DNA from: a virus
IMG/VR virus record: IMGVR_UViG_3300033142_001194
Coordinates: 1-64,000 of that record
Direction: 5' to 3' (one strand)
DNA length: 64,000 nucleotides
A model generated the notes under the pieces. The model did not search any database, was not told the origin of the DNA, and saw nothing but the letters and a program-made list of their open reading frames with translations. The position numbers and the translations under genes were made by a program. Of the stretch, positions 49,748 to 58,841 are shown piece by piece. How positions within the stretch are numbered: position 1 is the stretch's first letter; the number at the start of each line of letters is the position of its first letter.

Positions 49748-52400
49748 TGTATTTTTGCATTCCTTTTAAACATGTATCTTTGATTTCTTTAAAATTACTA
49801 TTATTTTCTAATGTTATTGGTTGTGACCAATGGTTATAAAATATATCTAATTCAGCTCCTAACCTAACTTTATCATGTGCAATTTCCTTAAGGTCTTGCC
49901 ATTCCATACACTCAACTAGGTTTTTATTAACCCATGAAACACATTCAATAGTGTTTAAAATATTTAAGTATATTGCATCATGTATTAACGCTATTGGTTT
50001 AATATCATATTTGTATTTTGAATTCCAAACACGGTTCATAAATTCTACAGCAGCTCTATTATTTAATAGACCGTAGGATTGCCCTAAAGCATTACCTACA
50101 GTACGTCCTTCAGCAGAAGCTTCTTTAGGTACTGATTTACTTCCAAAGAGAGTTTTAGCTAATATAGGTGTACGAATTTTTAAACCAAAAGCTACTACTG
50201 CATACCCATTTTTAGAGCATTCTATTAACTTACTGTGTACCCATTCATCTGATTCCTTATAAAGTTCATGGTACTTAGCATCTATACTTTTAGCTTCTGT
50301 TATAGTAAAACCAGCATTCATAACTGCTTTATATGATCCCCCATAAGTTAATGCAAATGTAGGTAATTTAGATAATTGTCTGTACTCAGGATATTTAGAT
50401 TTAATAGAGTTAATACTTTTTACAGAATTATTAATGTCAGGCATCTTGTCAGACCAATAACTTTTTGCACGTAGTGAGTGACCATCGTACCCATCTACGT
50501 AAACTTTTAGTTTATTAGAATCTTTAGTTGTTAAAGCAGATATTCTATCTTCTAAACTAGCACTATCAGCTCCTACAAATAACTGATTATCTGGTGATAT
50601 AAAACACTTTTTAATAATCTTACTATAAGTAGATGATGAAGGCAGTTGCTGTAAATTAGGATTTGATGATGACATTCTTCCACTTACGGTACCATTCAAA
50701 TTAAATGATCCGTGTAAGTACCATTTACCATCTTCTTTAAGCACACTATTAACTCTGAATGACTTAATAAATGTACCTATAATTTTTTCTACTTTAGAAA
50801 ACTGAATTAATGATTCCAATAATTCTATAGATTCTTTTGGTTTATTATTCGCTTTAGAATAAACCAATAATTTATCAATTGTTTGTGATCCTGTTGCAGG
50901 TAAGTTTGTATCTGTTAAATCTATAACAGGTAAACCAAGTTCTACATATAATAATTCTCCCAGTTGTTTAGGACTACCCGGATTAAATATAGATTCTGGG
51001 TAAGTATCCCAATCTTTATACTTAATTTTTAAAGGTGATTTAGCTTTACCTTTTCTATCCTGATAATCTTTTTCATAAGCTATTTTAGTTAATCTTTTTT
51101 CAACTCTACTTATAATATTAGAAGATTTAATAATATTTAAGTTGGTAGTCTTAATAGCATTTAGTTCTCTATCTGCTATATCAACCTGATCCATGTCAAT
51201 ACACATTCCTGTTAACTCTACTTGGATCAATAGTTTTAAACTTGGTTTCATTAAGTAAGTATATATTTCCATCTGGTTATCAGAAATAACCTTTGGTAAC
51301 ATTTTTTCATATAACCAATAAGTACCTAAACCATCTAATAAACCATATTTAAGTAAATCATCTTTTTTAAGTAATCTAATATTCTTAACATCAATACCGT
51401 AATCACCTAAGTACTCGTGTACATTTGGTTTAAGACCTAATACATTTCCTGCTGTACTATTTGTAGCTAAGAAAGTTAAAACTTTTGTATCTTCAAAATC
51501 TCTTGTAAGCATTTCTAAACCATTAAGCATTCCTTTTGTATCTAATAGGGAATTCATATAAAGTTCATATATTAATACTTTGAAATCATATGTAGCATTA
51601 TGGGCTATAAGCTTACCTTTATAGGTATCAAAAAACCTACGTAGAAGATGTTTAACAGGTTTATTGTCTGTTTTGGTTCCATAGTATGCTGGGATACCTT
51701 TAAGGCACACAGGAGGGTCTAAGGGCTTATAATCCACTAAGAATGATGTACCATTATGACTATCCCAACTAAACTCAATTGAACCAATACCAGCATCCCA
51801 ATGTTGTAAGCTGAATGCTTCTATATCGACTGTGAGGACTGGATAAGCATGAAGGCTATCCAATGTATCAGAAATGTCTTTAAGTGCCTTAGGATAGCTC
51901 TGAGAGTGTATTACACCCACTCCTAAGTCTACGTGTGTATTGTTTAAATGGTTTGTTAATGTCTTTAGAGCCAAATCAATTCTTACTTGGTTTGTATCGT
52001 CATGGAATAAAGATTTATAGTCAGGACATAGTATAACCTTCATATGCTCAAAATCTTTAATAGCAACATCATGAATATATCCATGAGCACTTGTAACTTT
52101 TTTAGCTTTGGTTAGGTATTTAAAATATGCAGGGTTACAACATAAGAGTGTTGTAGTTCCTAATGAATTCAAAGCAGATAATAAAGAATTAAGATATTCT
52201 TTTGATTCTTTAGCAGGGGTTTTACCTACATCATTTGTAAGTAATGTGAAGCCTATTAAGTCATCTTCATTTATATCTAAATGAGTTAAAGGAGATACAT
52301 AATAGGTCTTAATTTCTTGAGGGTTAAAAGAAGAATCTTTAACCAGTATTGCTACATTATATTTGTTATTCTTGTTTTCCTTAAATATTACATGCTTCAT
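49740..52400 (-). CDS. Family A DNA polymerase with 3'-5' exonuclease (N4 gp39-like)
   Basis: An 886-residue replicative polymerase. Exonuclease motifs: ExoI LTVDIEAFSL (about 190), ExoII IAHNATYDFKVL (about 270), ExoIII YGLLDGLGTYWL (about 350). Polymerase motifs: A VGADSASLEDR (about 613), B KLPTFALTYGGSY (about 683) and C IALIHDAIY (about 805). The catalytic Asp residues in A and C are present. The long region before ExoI (residues 1-180) is an extra N-terminal domain of N4-type enzymes. Starts after TAGGAGAATT. Downstream genes overlap in one operon. Confidence 0.93.
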   Translation of the reverse strand: MKHVIFKENKNNKYNVAILVKDSSFNPQEIKTYYVSPLTHLDINEDDLIGFTLLTNDVGKTPAKESKEYLNSLLSALNSLGTTTLLCCNPAYFKYLTKAKKVTSAHGYIHDVAIKDFEHMKVILCPDYKSLFHDDTNQVRIDLALKTLTNHLNNTHVDLGVGVIHSQSYPKALKDISDTLDSLHAYPVLTVDIEAFSLQHWDAGIGSIEFSWDSHNGTSFLVDYKPLDPPVCLKGIPAYYGTKTDNKPVKHLLRRFFDTYKGKLIAHNATYDFKVLIYELYMNSLLDTKGMLNGLEMLTRDFEDTKVLTFLATNSTAGNVLGLKPNVHEYLGDYGIDVKNIRLLKKDDLLKYGLLDGLGTYWLYEKMLPKVISDNQMEIYTYLMKPSLKLLIQVELTGMCIDMDQVDIADRELNAIKTTNLNIIKSSNIISRVEKRLTKIAYEKDYQDRKGKAKSPLKIKYKDWDTYPESIFNPGSPKQLGELLYVELGLPVIDLTDTNLPATGSQTIDKLLVYSKANNKPKESIELLESLIQFSKVEKIIGTFIKSFRVNSVLKEDGKWYLHGSFNLNGTVSGRMSSSNPNLQQLPSSSTYSKIIKKCFISPDNQLFVGADSASLEDRISALTTKDSNKLKVYVDGYDGHSLRAKSYWSDKMPDINNSVKSINSIKSKYPEYRQLSKLPTFALTYGGSYKAVMNAGFTITEAKSIDAKYHELYKESDEWVHSKLIECSKNGYAVVAFGLKIRTPILAKTLFGSKSVPKEASAEGRTVGNALGQSYGLLNNRAAVEFMNRVWNSKYKYDIKPIALIHDAIYLNILNTIECVSWVNKNLVECMEWQDLKEIAHDKVRLGAELDIFYNHWSQPITLENNSNFKEIKDTCLKGMQKYNE

Positions 52401-52802
52401 AATTCTCCTACATTATTCTTGGTTTATATAAAATATTCCAAGAGTATATCTTGTTTATTAAATTGTTTTGTAACTTGGATACTCCTAAAATATTTTATAA
52501 AAGAGATAGTCTTTCCTATCAGTCAACCAAATCAGTAGCGAAATTTACTTACTTGTTATATTCCCCCAATTCAGAATATATAAGTTAAGTAAAGTTAGAG
52601 AAGGTAAGGGGTTTATGAAAACCACTTGACTATGCTTACCTTTGGTTGCAGGAGATTAATAACCCTCTAATCCTGCTTATGGGCTGAATAACCCTTACGG
52701 GAAACTTCTATATGCTACATTTAATCAATATCTGCTAGCGTGAAATTTTTGTACTCCATAAAAGATTCTTTCGTATCTGATGATATACCATTTTCTAATT
52801 TA
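52401..52802 (-). other. Structured 402-base gap with three consecutive stem-loops
   Basis: Three hairpins stand next to each other: TTTACTTACTT (52544) with AAGTTAAGTAAA (52582), enclosing ATATTC/GAATAT; AAGGTAAG (52601) with CTTACCTT (52635), enclosing GGTTT/AAACC; and GCAGGAGATTA (52648) with TAATCCTGC (52668). None is followed by a T run. A short frame in this gap has no start codon near a ribosome site. The sequence may be a structured RNA or a regulator of the DNA polymerase message. Confidence 0.45.
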
Positions 52803-53060
52803 TTATATTTTACTAAATTTGGTTTCTAACTCTGTTTGTATTTCTGTATGAATTTCCACATCATTATCAATATAATAATCTAATAGATTATTACCTGTTT
52901 GTGCTGAAAATTTTACTATAGAGTCTTCCTTTTCATAACAGTCTTCTGGTGGACCATCTAATTTAGCAGGTACTGAAGGTGTATAGGATTCAAATAAAAT
53001 AGGAACTCTGAAACCATGAACCTCTACTGCAATTAATACTGGTAAGCTATATTGTTTCAT
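52803..53060 (-). CDS. Hypothetical protein, 85 aa
   Basis: Beta-rich N-terminus (YSLPVLIAVEVHGFRVPILF) followed by a polar acidic C-terminal half. Spaced 6 bases from the next upstream gene. Not recognised. Confidence 0.5.
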   Translation of the reverse strand: MKQYSLPVLIAVEVHGFRVPILFESYTPSVPAKLDGPPEDCYEKEDSIVKFSAQTGNNLLDYYIDNDVEIHTEIQTELETKFSKI

Positions 53061-53066
53061 TCTGTA

Positions 53067-53312
53067 TTATCCATAGTTATCTCTTAAAGGTATTAAATCT
53101 GAAGTTGAAAATGCTTCAGAATATCTACCACACATTGTTTTCATTATTTTAAAATGTGTTGCTCCATGTTTAACTAATTTATTTCTATGTACACGTTGAA
53201 TCATGTTATATGTACATAGTCTTGCATCTAAAGGCATAACACCGTCTGATCCAAGCATTTCAGTTAATTTACCTGAATTATCCTTAGCATAAAATTGTGC
53301 AAAGTATCTCAT
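53067..53312 (-). CDS. Hypothetical protein, 81 aa
   Basis: Begins MRYFAQFYAKDNSGKLTEML and carries a conserved-looking MPLDARLCTYNMIQR segment; small proteins of this type recur in T4-like and N4-like phages, but I cannot name the family. It starts right after an A/T-rich gap. Confidence 0.5.
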   Translation of the reverse strand: MRYFAQFYAKDNSGKLTEMLGSDGVMPLDARLCTYNMIQRVHRNKLVKHGATHFKIMKTMCGRYSEAFSTSDLIPLRDNYG

Positions 53313-53374
53313 ATTGGTATTTTAATTAGTTAAAAGTAGGGTAGTTTTAATAAGCTTATTCAGGCTTAGTGTAT

Positions 53375-54532
53375 TTATGTATAAACTGTAATTGTTTTTT
53401 CTTTGGCTTCTACAACACGTAATGTATCCACAATATCATAATATTTACACCCTTCATGTGAAAAGTATAGGTACTCAGCTTTATACAATATTCCTCTAAA
53501 TGAGAATACACCGTAACAGCTCTCACTGCCACCTTCACCACCACCCTCTTGTATAATGTGTTTATACTTTAAAGTATTTTCTAGGAAATCTTTACGAGCT
53601 TTCATACAGGTAGCAACTTCTTTTCTATATTCTGAATTTAGGTAATCCCTACCATTTAATTTTGGGTAAGGTATCCCTGAAAGTGTTGGATCGAAATATC
53701 CACTTACCATTTTATAAATTACTTCAGTTAGGTCTGAATACGGAATACCTAAACCATCTAATAATTCTTGAAACGGTTCTAAATTTACTTCTTCTGACAT
53801 GTTAATTTCCTTTAATAAATACTTAAAATAAGTATAGTTTGGTGTATTGAAATGTTTTAAATTTAAAATTATAAAATCATTAGCCCAGTTTTTTGTTAGT
53901 GATACTATTACTTTCTTGAGAGCCATAGCATATGCATTATGCCAAGATTTTGTTAGCCCTGTTATAAGGAATCTTTCACAAGCAATAACTGTTATTTCTT
54001 CCCTAAACATTCTTACTTTGTCTGCGAAGTTTAGTCCGTTAAATTTTGATTTATCTATAAGTACTTCACCTTTAAGGCACTGTATATAGATTGGTTTATT
54101 TGGGTAGGATACTAATTCATGTAAATAGTCGTGATCGTATTTATGTGATACGTAATCATCGAAAAACTCGGCTTTAGTTTTATCTAATGACAAATACTCT
54201 TTACCTCCTTTCTCCTTGACCCAGTGTGCTTTTAATTCTTTATATAGATCGGGCATTAAAATACACCCTTGAGACTCTAACCATAAAATATCTAGCTTAG
54301 TCTTTTGCCAATGCACGTCCCATGATAGGTGACTACACTTCATGGTATAAATAGCATCTGGAACTGCATAAGCTCCTATTACAGGAATCATATCAATAAT
54401 ATTCTTAGGCATAATATGACAGTCTGTTCTACCTGTTGATTGCTCACCTGCTGTTAACCAGTTGTCAATATCCTTAGGGGTTGTTCGAGCTATCCCGAAG
54501 AATGCTAATGCAGTACTTCCTACAATAATCAT
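53375..54532 (-). CDS. Nucleotidyltransferase-like phage protein, 385 aa
   Basis: The start at 54532 (MIIVGSTALAFFGIARTTPK) is preferred over a GTG at 54544, because GTGGAGGTATAT forms its ribosome site. The beginning VGSTALAFFGIART-PKDIDNW has the G-S and D-x-D pattern of nucleotidyltransferase-fold proteins (AbiEii/MNT-like). The remainder is helical with a conserved-looking KYDHDYLHELV segment. A phage family of this kind (DUF7275-like in my memory) is of unknown role. A vRNAP-type hairpin is 60 bases upstream. Confidence 0.6.
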   Translation of the reverse strand: MIIVGSTALAFFGIARTTPKDIDNWLTAGEQSTGRTDCHIMPKNIIDMIPVIGAYAVPDAIYTMKCSHLSWDVHWQKTKLDILWLESQGCILMPDLYKELKAHWVKEKGGKEYLSLDKTKAEFFDDYVSHKYDHDYLHELVSYPNKPIYIQCLKGEVLIDKSKFNGLNFADKVRMFREEITVIACERFLITGLTKSWHNAYAMALKKVIVSLTKNWANDFIILNLKHFNTPNYTYFKYLLKEINMSEEVNLEPFQELLDGLGIPYSDLTEVIYKMVSGYFDPTLSGIPYPKLNGRDYLNSEYRKEVATCMKARKDFLENTLKYKHIIQEGGGEGGSESCYGVFSFRGILYKAEYLYFSHEGCKYYDIVDTLRVVEAKEKTITVYT

Positions 54533-54590
54533 ATATACCTCCACAGCTGTGTTAAAGAAGGTATAACCGTTACCAGTTATACCTACAATA

Positions 54591-54605
54591 CAACGCGAAG
54601 CGTTG
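54591..54605 (-). promoter_or_regulatory. Candidate vRNAP promoter hairpin
   Basis: CAACGC / GAA / GCGTTG is a perfect 6-bp stem with the GAA loop; all six pairs differ in kind from the early GACAC stems apart from the C next to the loop, yet the loop is the same. The flank CCTACAATA aligns with CCTACGAGA at 5229. It lies between the last RNR exon and the nucleotidyltransferase-like gene. Confidence 0.55.
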
Positions 54606-54613
54606 ATGGTTTA

Positions 54614-55201
54614 CTATTTAACTGGACACACTCCAGAACTACATTCTTCACTTGAAATTTCTAAATCAATAATATCTGTATTAGGTAGAATAAACTCTTT
54701 AAGTGATTCTACGTATTTAGTATATCTTTCTTTAGTTACTACTTCTTGTGGTAAGTATGGGTATCCTAAATCCTCAGGAGTTTTTGTTGGATCAGCTTTA
54801 AATATAAAACTAACACCAATATAAATATCCCAATTCTCTAATAACCAGTTAATAATTTCAGGTACTTCAGGAATTTCATAACTGATAGTGTTTGAAACAT
54901 TCTGTTGACACCAATGGATTTGATATAGTTTATATCTATTGAGTTGTTCTATAGCAGTTTCCTGATTAACCTCAATATATGAATCTCCTTGCTTTACCTT
55001 AGTGAAAGGTACGTGTTCCCAGCAAACAGGAAAGGTTACTAGGATACCTTCAGGATCTAAAGGATTAATACGAACAGTATAATTTGCTTCTCTTAAGGCA
55101 GGCAGTAATGGATCATTTTTACCAAAGTTAATGTTGTTAAAAATGTATTTACCTAGTGGAGTATGTACTCCTTCAGGACATCCAAATACCTTACTTAACG
55201 T
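54614..55201 (-). CDS. nrdJ: Class II ribonucleotide reductase, exon 2 (195 codons)
   Basis: The sequence continues the exon-1 product across the predicted junction as KPSG-TLSKVFGCPEGVHTP and includes NFGKNDPLLPALREANY, GVSFIF... EDLGYPYLPQEVV and the C-terminal redox pair in CSSGVCPVK, all typical of monomeric adenosylcobalamin-dependent (RTPR-type) enzymes. A Met at 55243 in intron sequence is in frame but is not the native start. The C-terminal C-x4-C would pass electrons from thioredoxin to the active site. Confidence 0.9.
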   Translation of the reverse strand, partial: TLSKVFGCPEGVHTPLGKYIFNNINFGKNDPLLPALREANYTVRINPLDPEGILVTFPVCWEHVPFTKVKQGDSYIEVNQETAIEQLNRYKLYQIHWCQQNVSNTISYEIPEVPEIINWLLENWDIYIGVSFIFKADPTKTPEDLGYPYLPQEVVTKERYTKYVESLKEFILPNTDIIDLEISSEECSSGVCPVK

Positions 55202-56367
55202 CTCATATGTTACGGTATAACCGTTTCCGCTATACCTCTGCATGTTTCCACACAGGACAGACTATATCATTACCCTTAAAGATTCTAAGGGTACTCCCCA
55301 CTTCGGACATACTATGTCCTACTTCCTCTCGGAATAGTCGTTGAACGTTCTCCATATATGCAATCATAGTTAGGAGCTTCGCTGCTGATTATCTGTTAGT
55401 CCAAGTTGTTTTTCTACTTCTATGTATATTTCCATCATAGAGTCTGAAACTTGGCTCTTGAGACTTTCCAGCAATTCAAGGAGTACATTACATCTCATTA
55501 CTGAGAGTAAGGGCGAAATGTTTATATTATTTTGATGAACGTTACCATGACAAGAGTCACATAAACTTATTAAGTTCTCATTAGAATGTACTCTTACATC
55601 ATTATCGGAAAATAACCAATAACTTATAATATGGTGCACGTTTACAGAAAGTTCTGAGAGGTTATTACAGTATTCACATGTAGGATTAGTTAAGCGTTTA
55701 CCCTTACTTATTCTGTTCCATCCCCGTGTATAATTAATATACCTTTGTGTCCCTGTATAGAAGAAGTTTCGTTCTCCTGTTGCATATAGTGACTTTCTTT
55801 CTGTAGATGTTCTAACTTGGAAGTTACTTAGTACAAGGTTTAGGAAGTCTCCATCTAAGGGGAATACTTCATAACCTGCTGGAAGATAACATTCATTACC
55901 CATTTCCCATAATACTTCATGGGCAGATACTTGATGTGAGTTTGAATTTGCTCTAGGGTGTCCCCACATAGAAATTCTTCCTCTTTTAAGTCCTGCAGAT
56001 GTCTTATTAATTATAGGATTAGTAAGTTTAGATAATAGTGTAGATGTTAGGTAGTTATTAAACCAGTAGGCATTACCATCCCTTTCCCAATGTAGCATCC
56101 ATTTCCTAGAAGCTGCTTTAGAATGGGGGAATTTAAGCTCACGGTTACAGTAGGTAAATAACTTCTTACCTGTTACCTTACTGGTTGTAACTATCCCAAT
56201 GTATGCTAAAGCTTCTTTGTATCCATAACCCTCGTTATCAATAAACATCTGTAAAGCAGTAACACCACCTCTATTTTCTAATAATTCATCAAAATTGTAC
56301 ATAATGTCTAGTTACCCTTTATAAGATTAATAGTGGACACATTACATACTATAAACATTTATATTTC
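55202..56367 (-). mobile_element. Group I intron in the ribonucleotide reductase gene
   Basis: The 1166-base insert is bounded by exon ends ...CCTAGTGGT (last base U) and intron end ...ATATGAG (last base G), as the family demands, and removal restores KPSG-TLS in frame. Core landmarks on the minus strand: GTTCAACGACTATTCCG at about 55331-55350 (P7, 5' strand) and GATATAGTC at 55260-55268 (P7, 3' strand), with CAGCGAAGCTCC just before. The exon TAGTGG can pair with CCACTA at 56331-56336 (P1, internal guide). An HNH gene sits in the insert. Confidence 0.85.
55370..56302 (-). CDS. HNH homing endonuclease inside the intron, 310 aa
   Basis: The C-terminal half has a complete HNH module: CEYCNN (about 212), VNVHHIISYWLF (about 225) and NLISLCDSCHGNVH (about 246). 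The N-terminal half has SAHEVLWEMGNE... GYEVFPLDGDFLNL, which looks like a second, degenerate HNH_3/AP2-linked element with the key His replaced. Intron-borne endonucleases of this kind cut intron-less alleles. It starts about 65 bases into the intron and ends about 170 bases before the 3' splice site. Confidence 0.85.
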   Translation of the reverse strand: MYNFDELLENRGGVTALQMFIDNEGYGYKEALAYIGIVTTSKVTGKKLFTYCNRELKFPHSKAASRKWMLHWERDGNAYWFNNYLTSTLLSKLTNPIINKTSAGLKRGRISMWGHPRANSNSHQVSAHEVLWEMGNECYLPAGYEVFPLDGDFLNLVLSNFQVRTSTERKSLYATGERNFFYTGTQRYINYTRGWNRISKGKRLTNPTCEYCNNLSELSVNVHHIISYWLFSDNDVRVHSNENLISLCDSCHGNVHQNNINISPLLSVMRCNVLLELLESLKSQVSDSMMEIYIEVEKQLGLTDNQQRSS

Positions 56368-57750
56368 ACCACTAGGTTTTACCGTAGTAATATTTTTAGG
56401 TCTTTGTAATCCTAAACTATCTGCCATAGAAAATGCAGATGTAGTAGCTACCCTTTTCATACTATCTAAGTCGTATGCAGATAGATCAGGTCGTTGAGCA
56501 ATACCTGTTAACCCTACACCGCATAAACGTAAGAACTCGTTATTGAGGTGCCATGCTTCTTGCAATACACCATCATTTAAGTTAACCAAGGTTTGCCTGT
56601 AATTGGCTCTAGCTGCTAATCTTATTGCCTCATGTAAATCAGTAGTATTTCCAATGAATTTAGAAACATCTATTTCTACCAGATTACAAAAACTACGATT
56701 ACCTAAGAGTATTTCAGCACATGGATTTACAGTGTTCCACCAAGGTGCTCTAGCAGTAGCTGCTTCACCATTAATAAAACCCGGTTCACTACCAGAAGAA
56801 TCTACCATTAGCTGAAAGATATTTTCCAATTCCTTCTTAGATGGTTTTTTATTAAACACCAAAGAATTATTAGATTGGCTTCTTTGTGGGTTGTTAATCC
56901 AAAATTCACTTTTAGCAGTAGAAAATTCTTGCCACTCAGGTTGTCCATACTCAAATAAGGCAATCTGAGCGCTTCTACGGGACGATAATATAGTACCTAA
57001 CCAATTAATAATATCTAGTATGTCTATACGTGTAAGAAGCTCTCCTGCTCGTCTATTCATGATACATGCAATAGCTTCATAGGCTTTTGCAATAGCAATA
57101 TCTCCTGAGCTGATCCAACCATATCCTTTAAGTCTTTCACCTGCAGGACGTAATTCAGAGAAATCAAAGATTAATTCTTTTGCAGGATGTTTACCTGCTA
57201 ATAGTTTACCTATAGATTTAGCCCAAGCTTTAGCACTATCACCTACTTTAATTACCCAGATACCTGTTTCAGAATCCCAACTTTCTGAGTTATCTTCTGC
57301 ACCTCCTTTACCTGTTCGTTTTGTATGTATTACTGTTACTTTAGGTATTGGCTGTCTGAAGCCATTAAGGGTTCCTACTTTAGGTTTAAACCCTACACCA
57401 CATCCCTGCATAAGAAGCCATAAAACATCTACAACATCATATACTGTTTCAACTACTAACCCACTGCAGTTAAACATACTACTTTCTCTTGTCTTAGATA
57501 AATTAGTACCTCCTAACCAGAGTGTTCTACCACTTGTAGATACTTTTTTATCTACCATTAACTTTTTAAAAGCTTGAAGTTCTTCTAATTCCAATTCTGA
57601 AAGTTTAGACTTCTTAGCTCTTTCCCATAACCATAATTGATGGGTACGTACTCTTTCACAAATATCATTCCAAGACTCAAATACCGTCTCTTCTTTATTT
57701 ACAGGTCTTGCGTACGTTCTTCTTACAACAACTTCTGATCTTGTTTGCAT
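56368..57750 (-). CDS. nrdJ: Class II (adenosylcobalamin-dependent) ribonucleotide reductase, exon 1 (461 codons)
   Basis: The protein reduces ribonucleotides to deoxyribonucleotides. Class II features: MFNCSGLVVE (about 93, active-site Cys) and VNPCAEILLGNRSFCNLVEID (about 335-355, with the thiyl Cys loop), plus SSRRSAQIALF. It ends TTVKPSG at the predicted splice site; two further codons and a stop belong to the intron. Joined to exon 2 it gives 656 residues, close to monomeric RTPR-type enzymes. Host cobalamin uptake would be needed, as for all class II enzymes. Confidence 0.93.
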
Positions 57751-57789
57751 AAAATTCCTATTTTAAAATTAAAAGTAAAGCGGTATACA

Positions 57790-58260
57790 TTAACCTTTAC
57801 CACTTGATCCATCACCCATACCTCTAAAAGTGTTTTGGGTAAATTCTTTTTCTTCACTCCAATTAGCTACTAAACAAGGGATAATAATAATCTGAACCAT
57901 TCTTTCATTAGGTTGGATTACAATTACCTCTTCTGAAGTGTTTTCCCATTTAACGAATACTCCTTCTTGATAGTCTTGGTCAATTAAACCAATTGTATTC
58001 TGTAACTTAAGCCCCTGACTTGATCTTGGTAATAGTAAAGCACATGGATCAAAGATATCACTACGTAATGCTTTAAACATGCTAATACATATACCTGTCT
58101 GAGCCTTTACAGATTGACCGGGAAAGATTTTAAGTGGTTCTTCTGAACATAATCTTAAATCCATACCTGCATCACTTGCATTGGCTCTGTATGGTTCTGG
58201 AAGAGCTATTCCTTTAGTAAATAACTCTTTAGCTAACTCCGTATATTTATACTCAATCAT
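57790..58260 (-). CDS. dut: dUTPase (deoxyuridine triphosphatase)
   Basis: All five motifs of trimeric dUTPases are visible in 156 residues: DAGMDLRL (I, about 28), LLPRSSQG (II, about 75), NTIGLIDQDYQEGV (III, about 87), NERMVQIIII (IV, about 117) and RGMGDGSSGKG (V, C-terminus). It hydrolyses dUTP to dUMP, the substrate of ThyX, and keeps uracil out of DNA. Confidence 0.95.
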   Translation of the reverse strand: MIEYKYTELAKELFTKGIALPEPYRANASDAGMDLRLCSEEPLKIFPGQSVKAQTGICISMFKALRSDIFDPCALLLPRSSQGLKLQNTIGLIDQDYQEGVFVKWENTSEEVIVIQPNERMVQIIIIPCLVANWSEEKEFTQNTFRGMGDGSSGKG

Positions 58261-58483
58261 TAAATTTAGATCTCCTATTTTTCAATGCTTCAACAGTATA
58301 TTGAAATAAGTTTTTTGGTTCACTAGTTTCATGAACAATCATATTTTCTAAAGGTGTATTAATTACTTCTGTTTTAAAATCTTTCTCCTTTCTGTATCCC
58401 TTAGTAGGGTGGTATCTATAATCTTTAAAACCATTAAAACCTTTAACAACTTTGTTGTTAGGTTGTCCCTGTACTCTAGCCAT
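58253..58483 (-). CDS. Small basic protein, 76 aa
   Basis: Begins MARVQGQPNNKVVKGFNGFK and is rich in Lys, Arg and Tyr (KGYRKEKDFKTEV). It overlaps both neighbours by 8 bases. Not recognised; the basic character suggests nucleic-acid contact. Confidence 0.55.
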   Translation of the reverse strand: MARVQGQPNNKVVKGFNGFKDYRYHPTKGYRKEKDFKTEVINTPLENMIVHETSEPKNLFQYTVEALKNRRSKFND

Positions 58484-58841
58484 TTTTATCCCCTGTATTA
58501 ATTAATTCTTTGTAATCACCTGAATGATAGTAATTACCTGCAACAACTTCAAAACCAAACCAAGCTAATAGATTTGTATTATGTGTCTCTTGAACTAATG
58601 GATCATCATCATCAAAATTAGGTAATACGTCTTTAATAGATGTTGTGCCTGATTCTTGCATAATCTCCTGTAATAACTTGTTAATTTCCTCCACGTTGTC
58701 AGTATAAAAAGGTAATGTATCGGTATAGTAGATCATAGGTGCTACCATTCCTGATGCACATCCATGCATTTCTAAAATAGAAAGTGTTGATCTAATATCT
58801 TCTTCTTCTTCTAACCATTCTTTTACAGTATCTAATATCAT
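58476..58841 (-). CDS. Hypothetical acidic protein, 121 aa
   Basis: Asp/Glu-rich product with a helical start (TVKEWLEEEEDIRSTLSILE) and a C-terminal YYHSGDYKELINTGDK. Its start overlaps the stop of the GHKL gene by 1 base. No motif recognised. Confidence 0.5.
   Translation of the reverse strand: MILDTVKEWLEEEEDIRSTLSILEMHGCASGMVAPMIYYTDTLPFYTDNVEEINKLLQEIMQESGTTSIKDVLPNFDDDDPLVQETHNTNLLAWFGFEVVAGNYYHSGDYKELINTGDKNG

Noticed and set aside
52690-52830. Coding-like frame after the 85-codon gene (VKYNKLENGISSDTKES)
   Set aside because: It has no usable start codon and no convincing slippery site for frameshifting, so I did not list it as a gene or extension.
56965-56990. Similarity of GGGACGATAATA in RNR exon 1 to the gap sequence at 1656-1667
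   Set aside because: The exon sequence is explained by conserved reductase codons (SSRRSAQ) and the match is short; likely chance.
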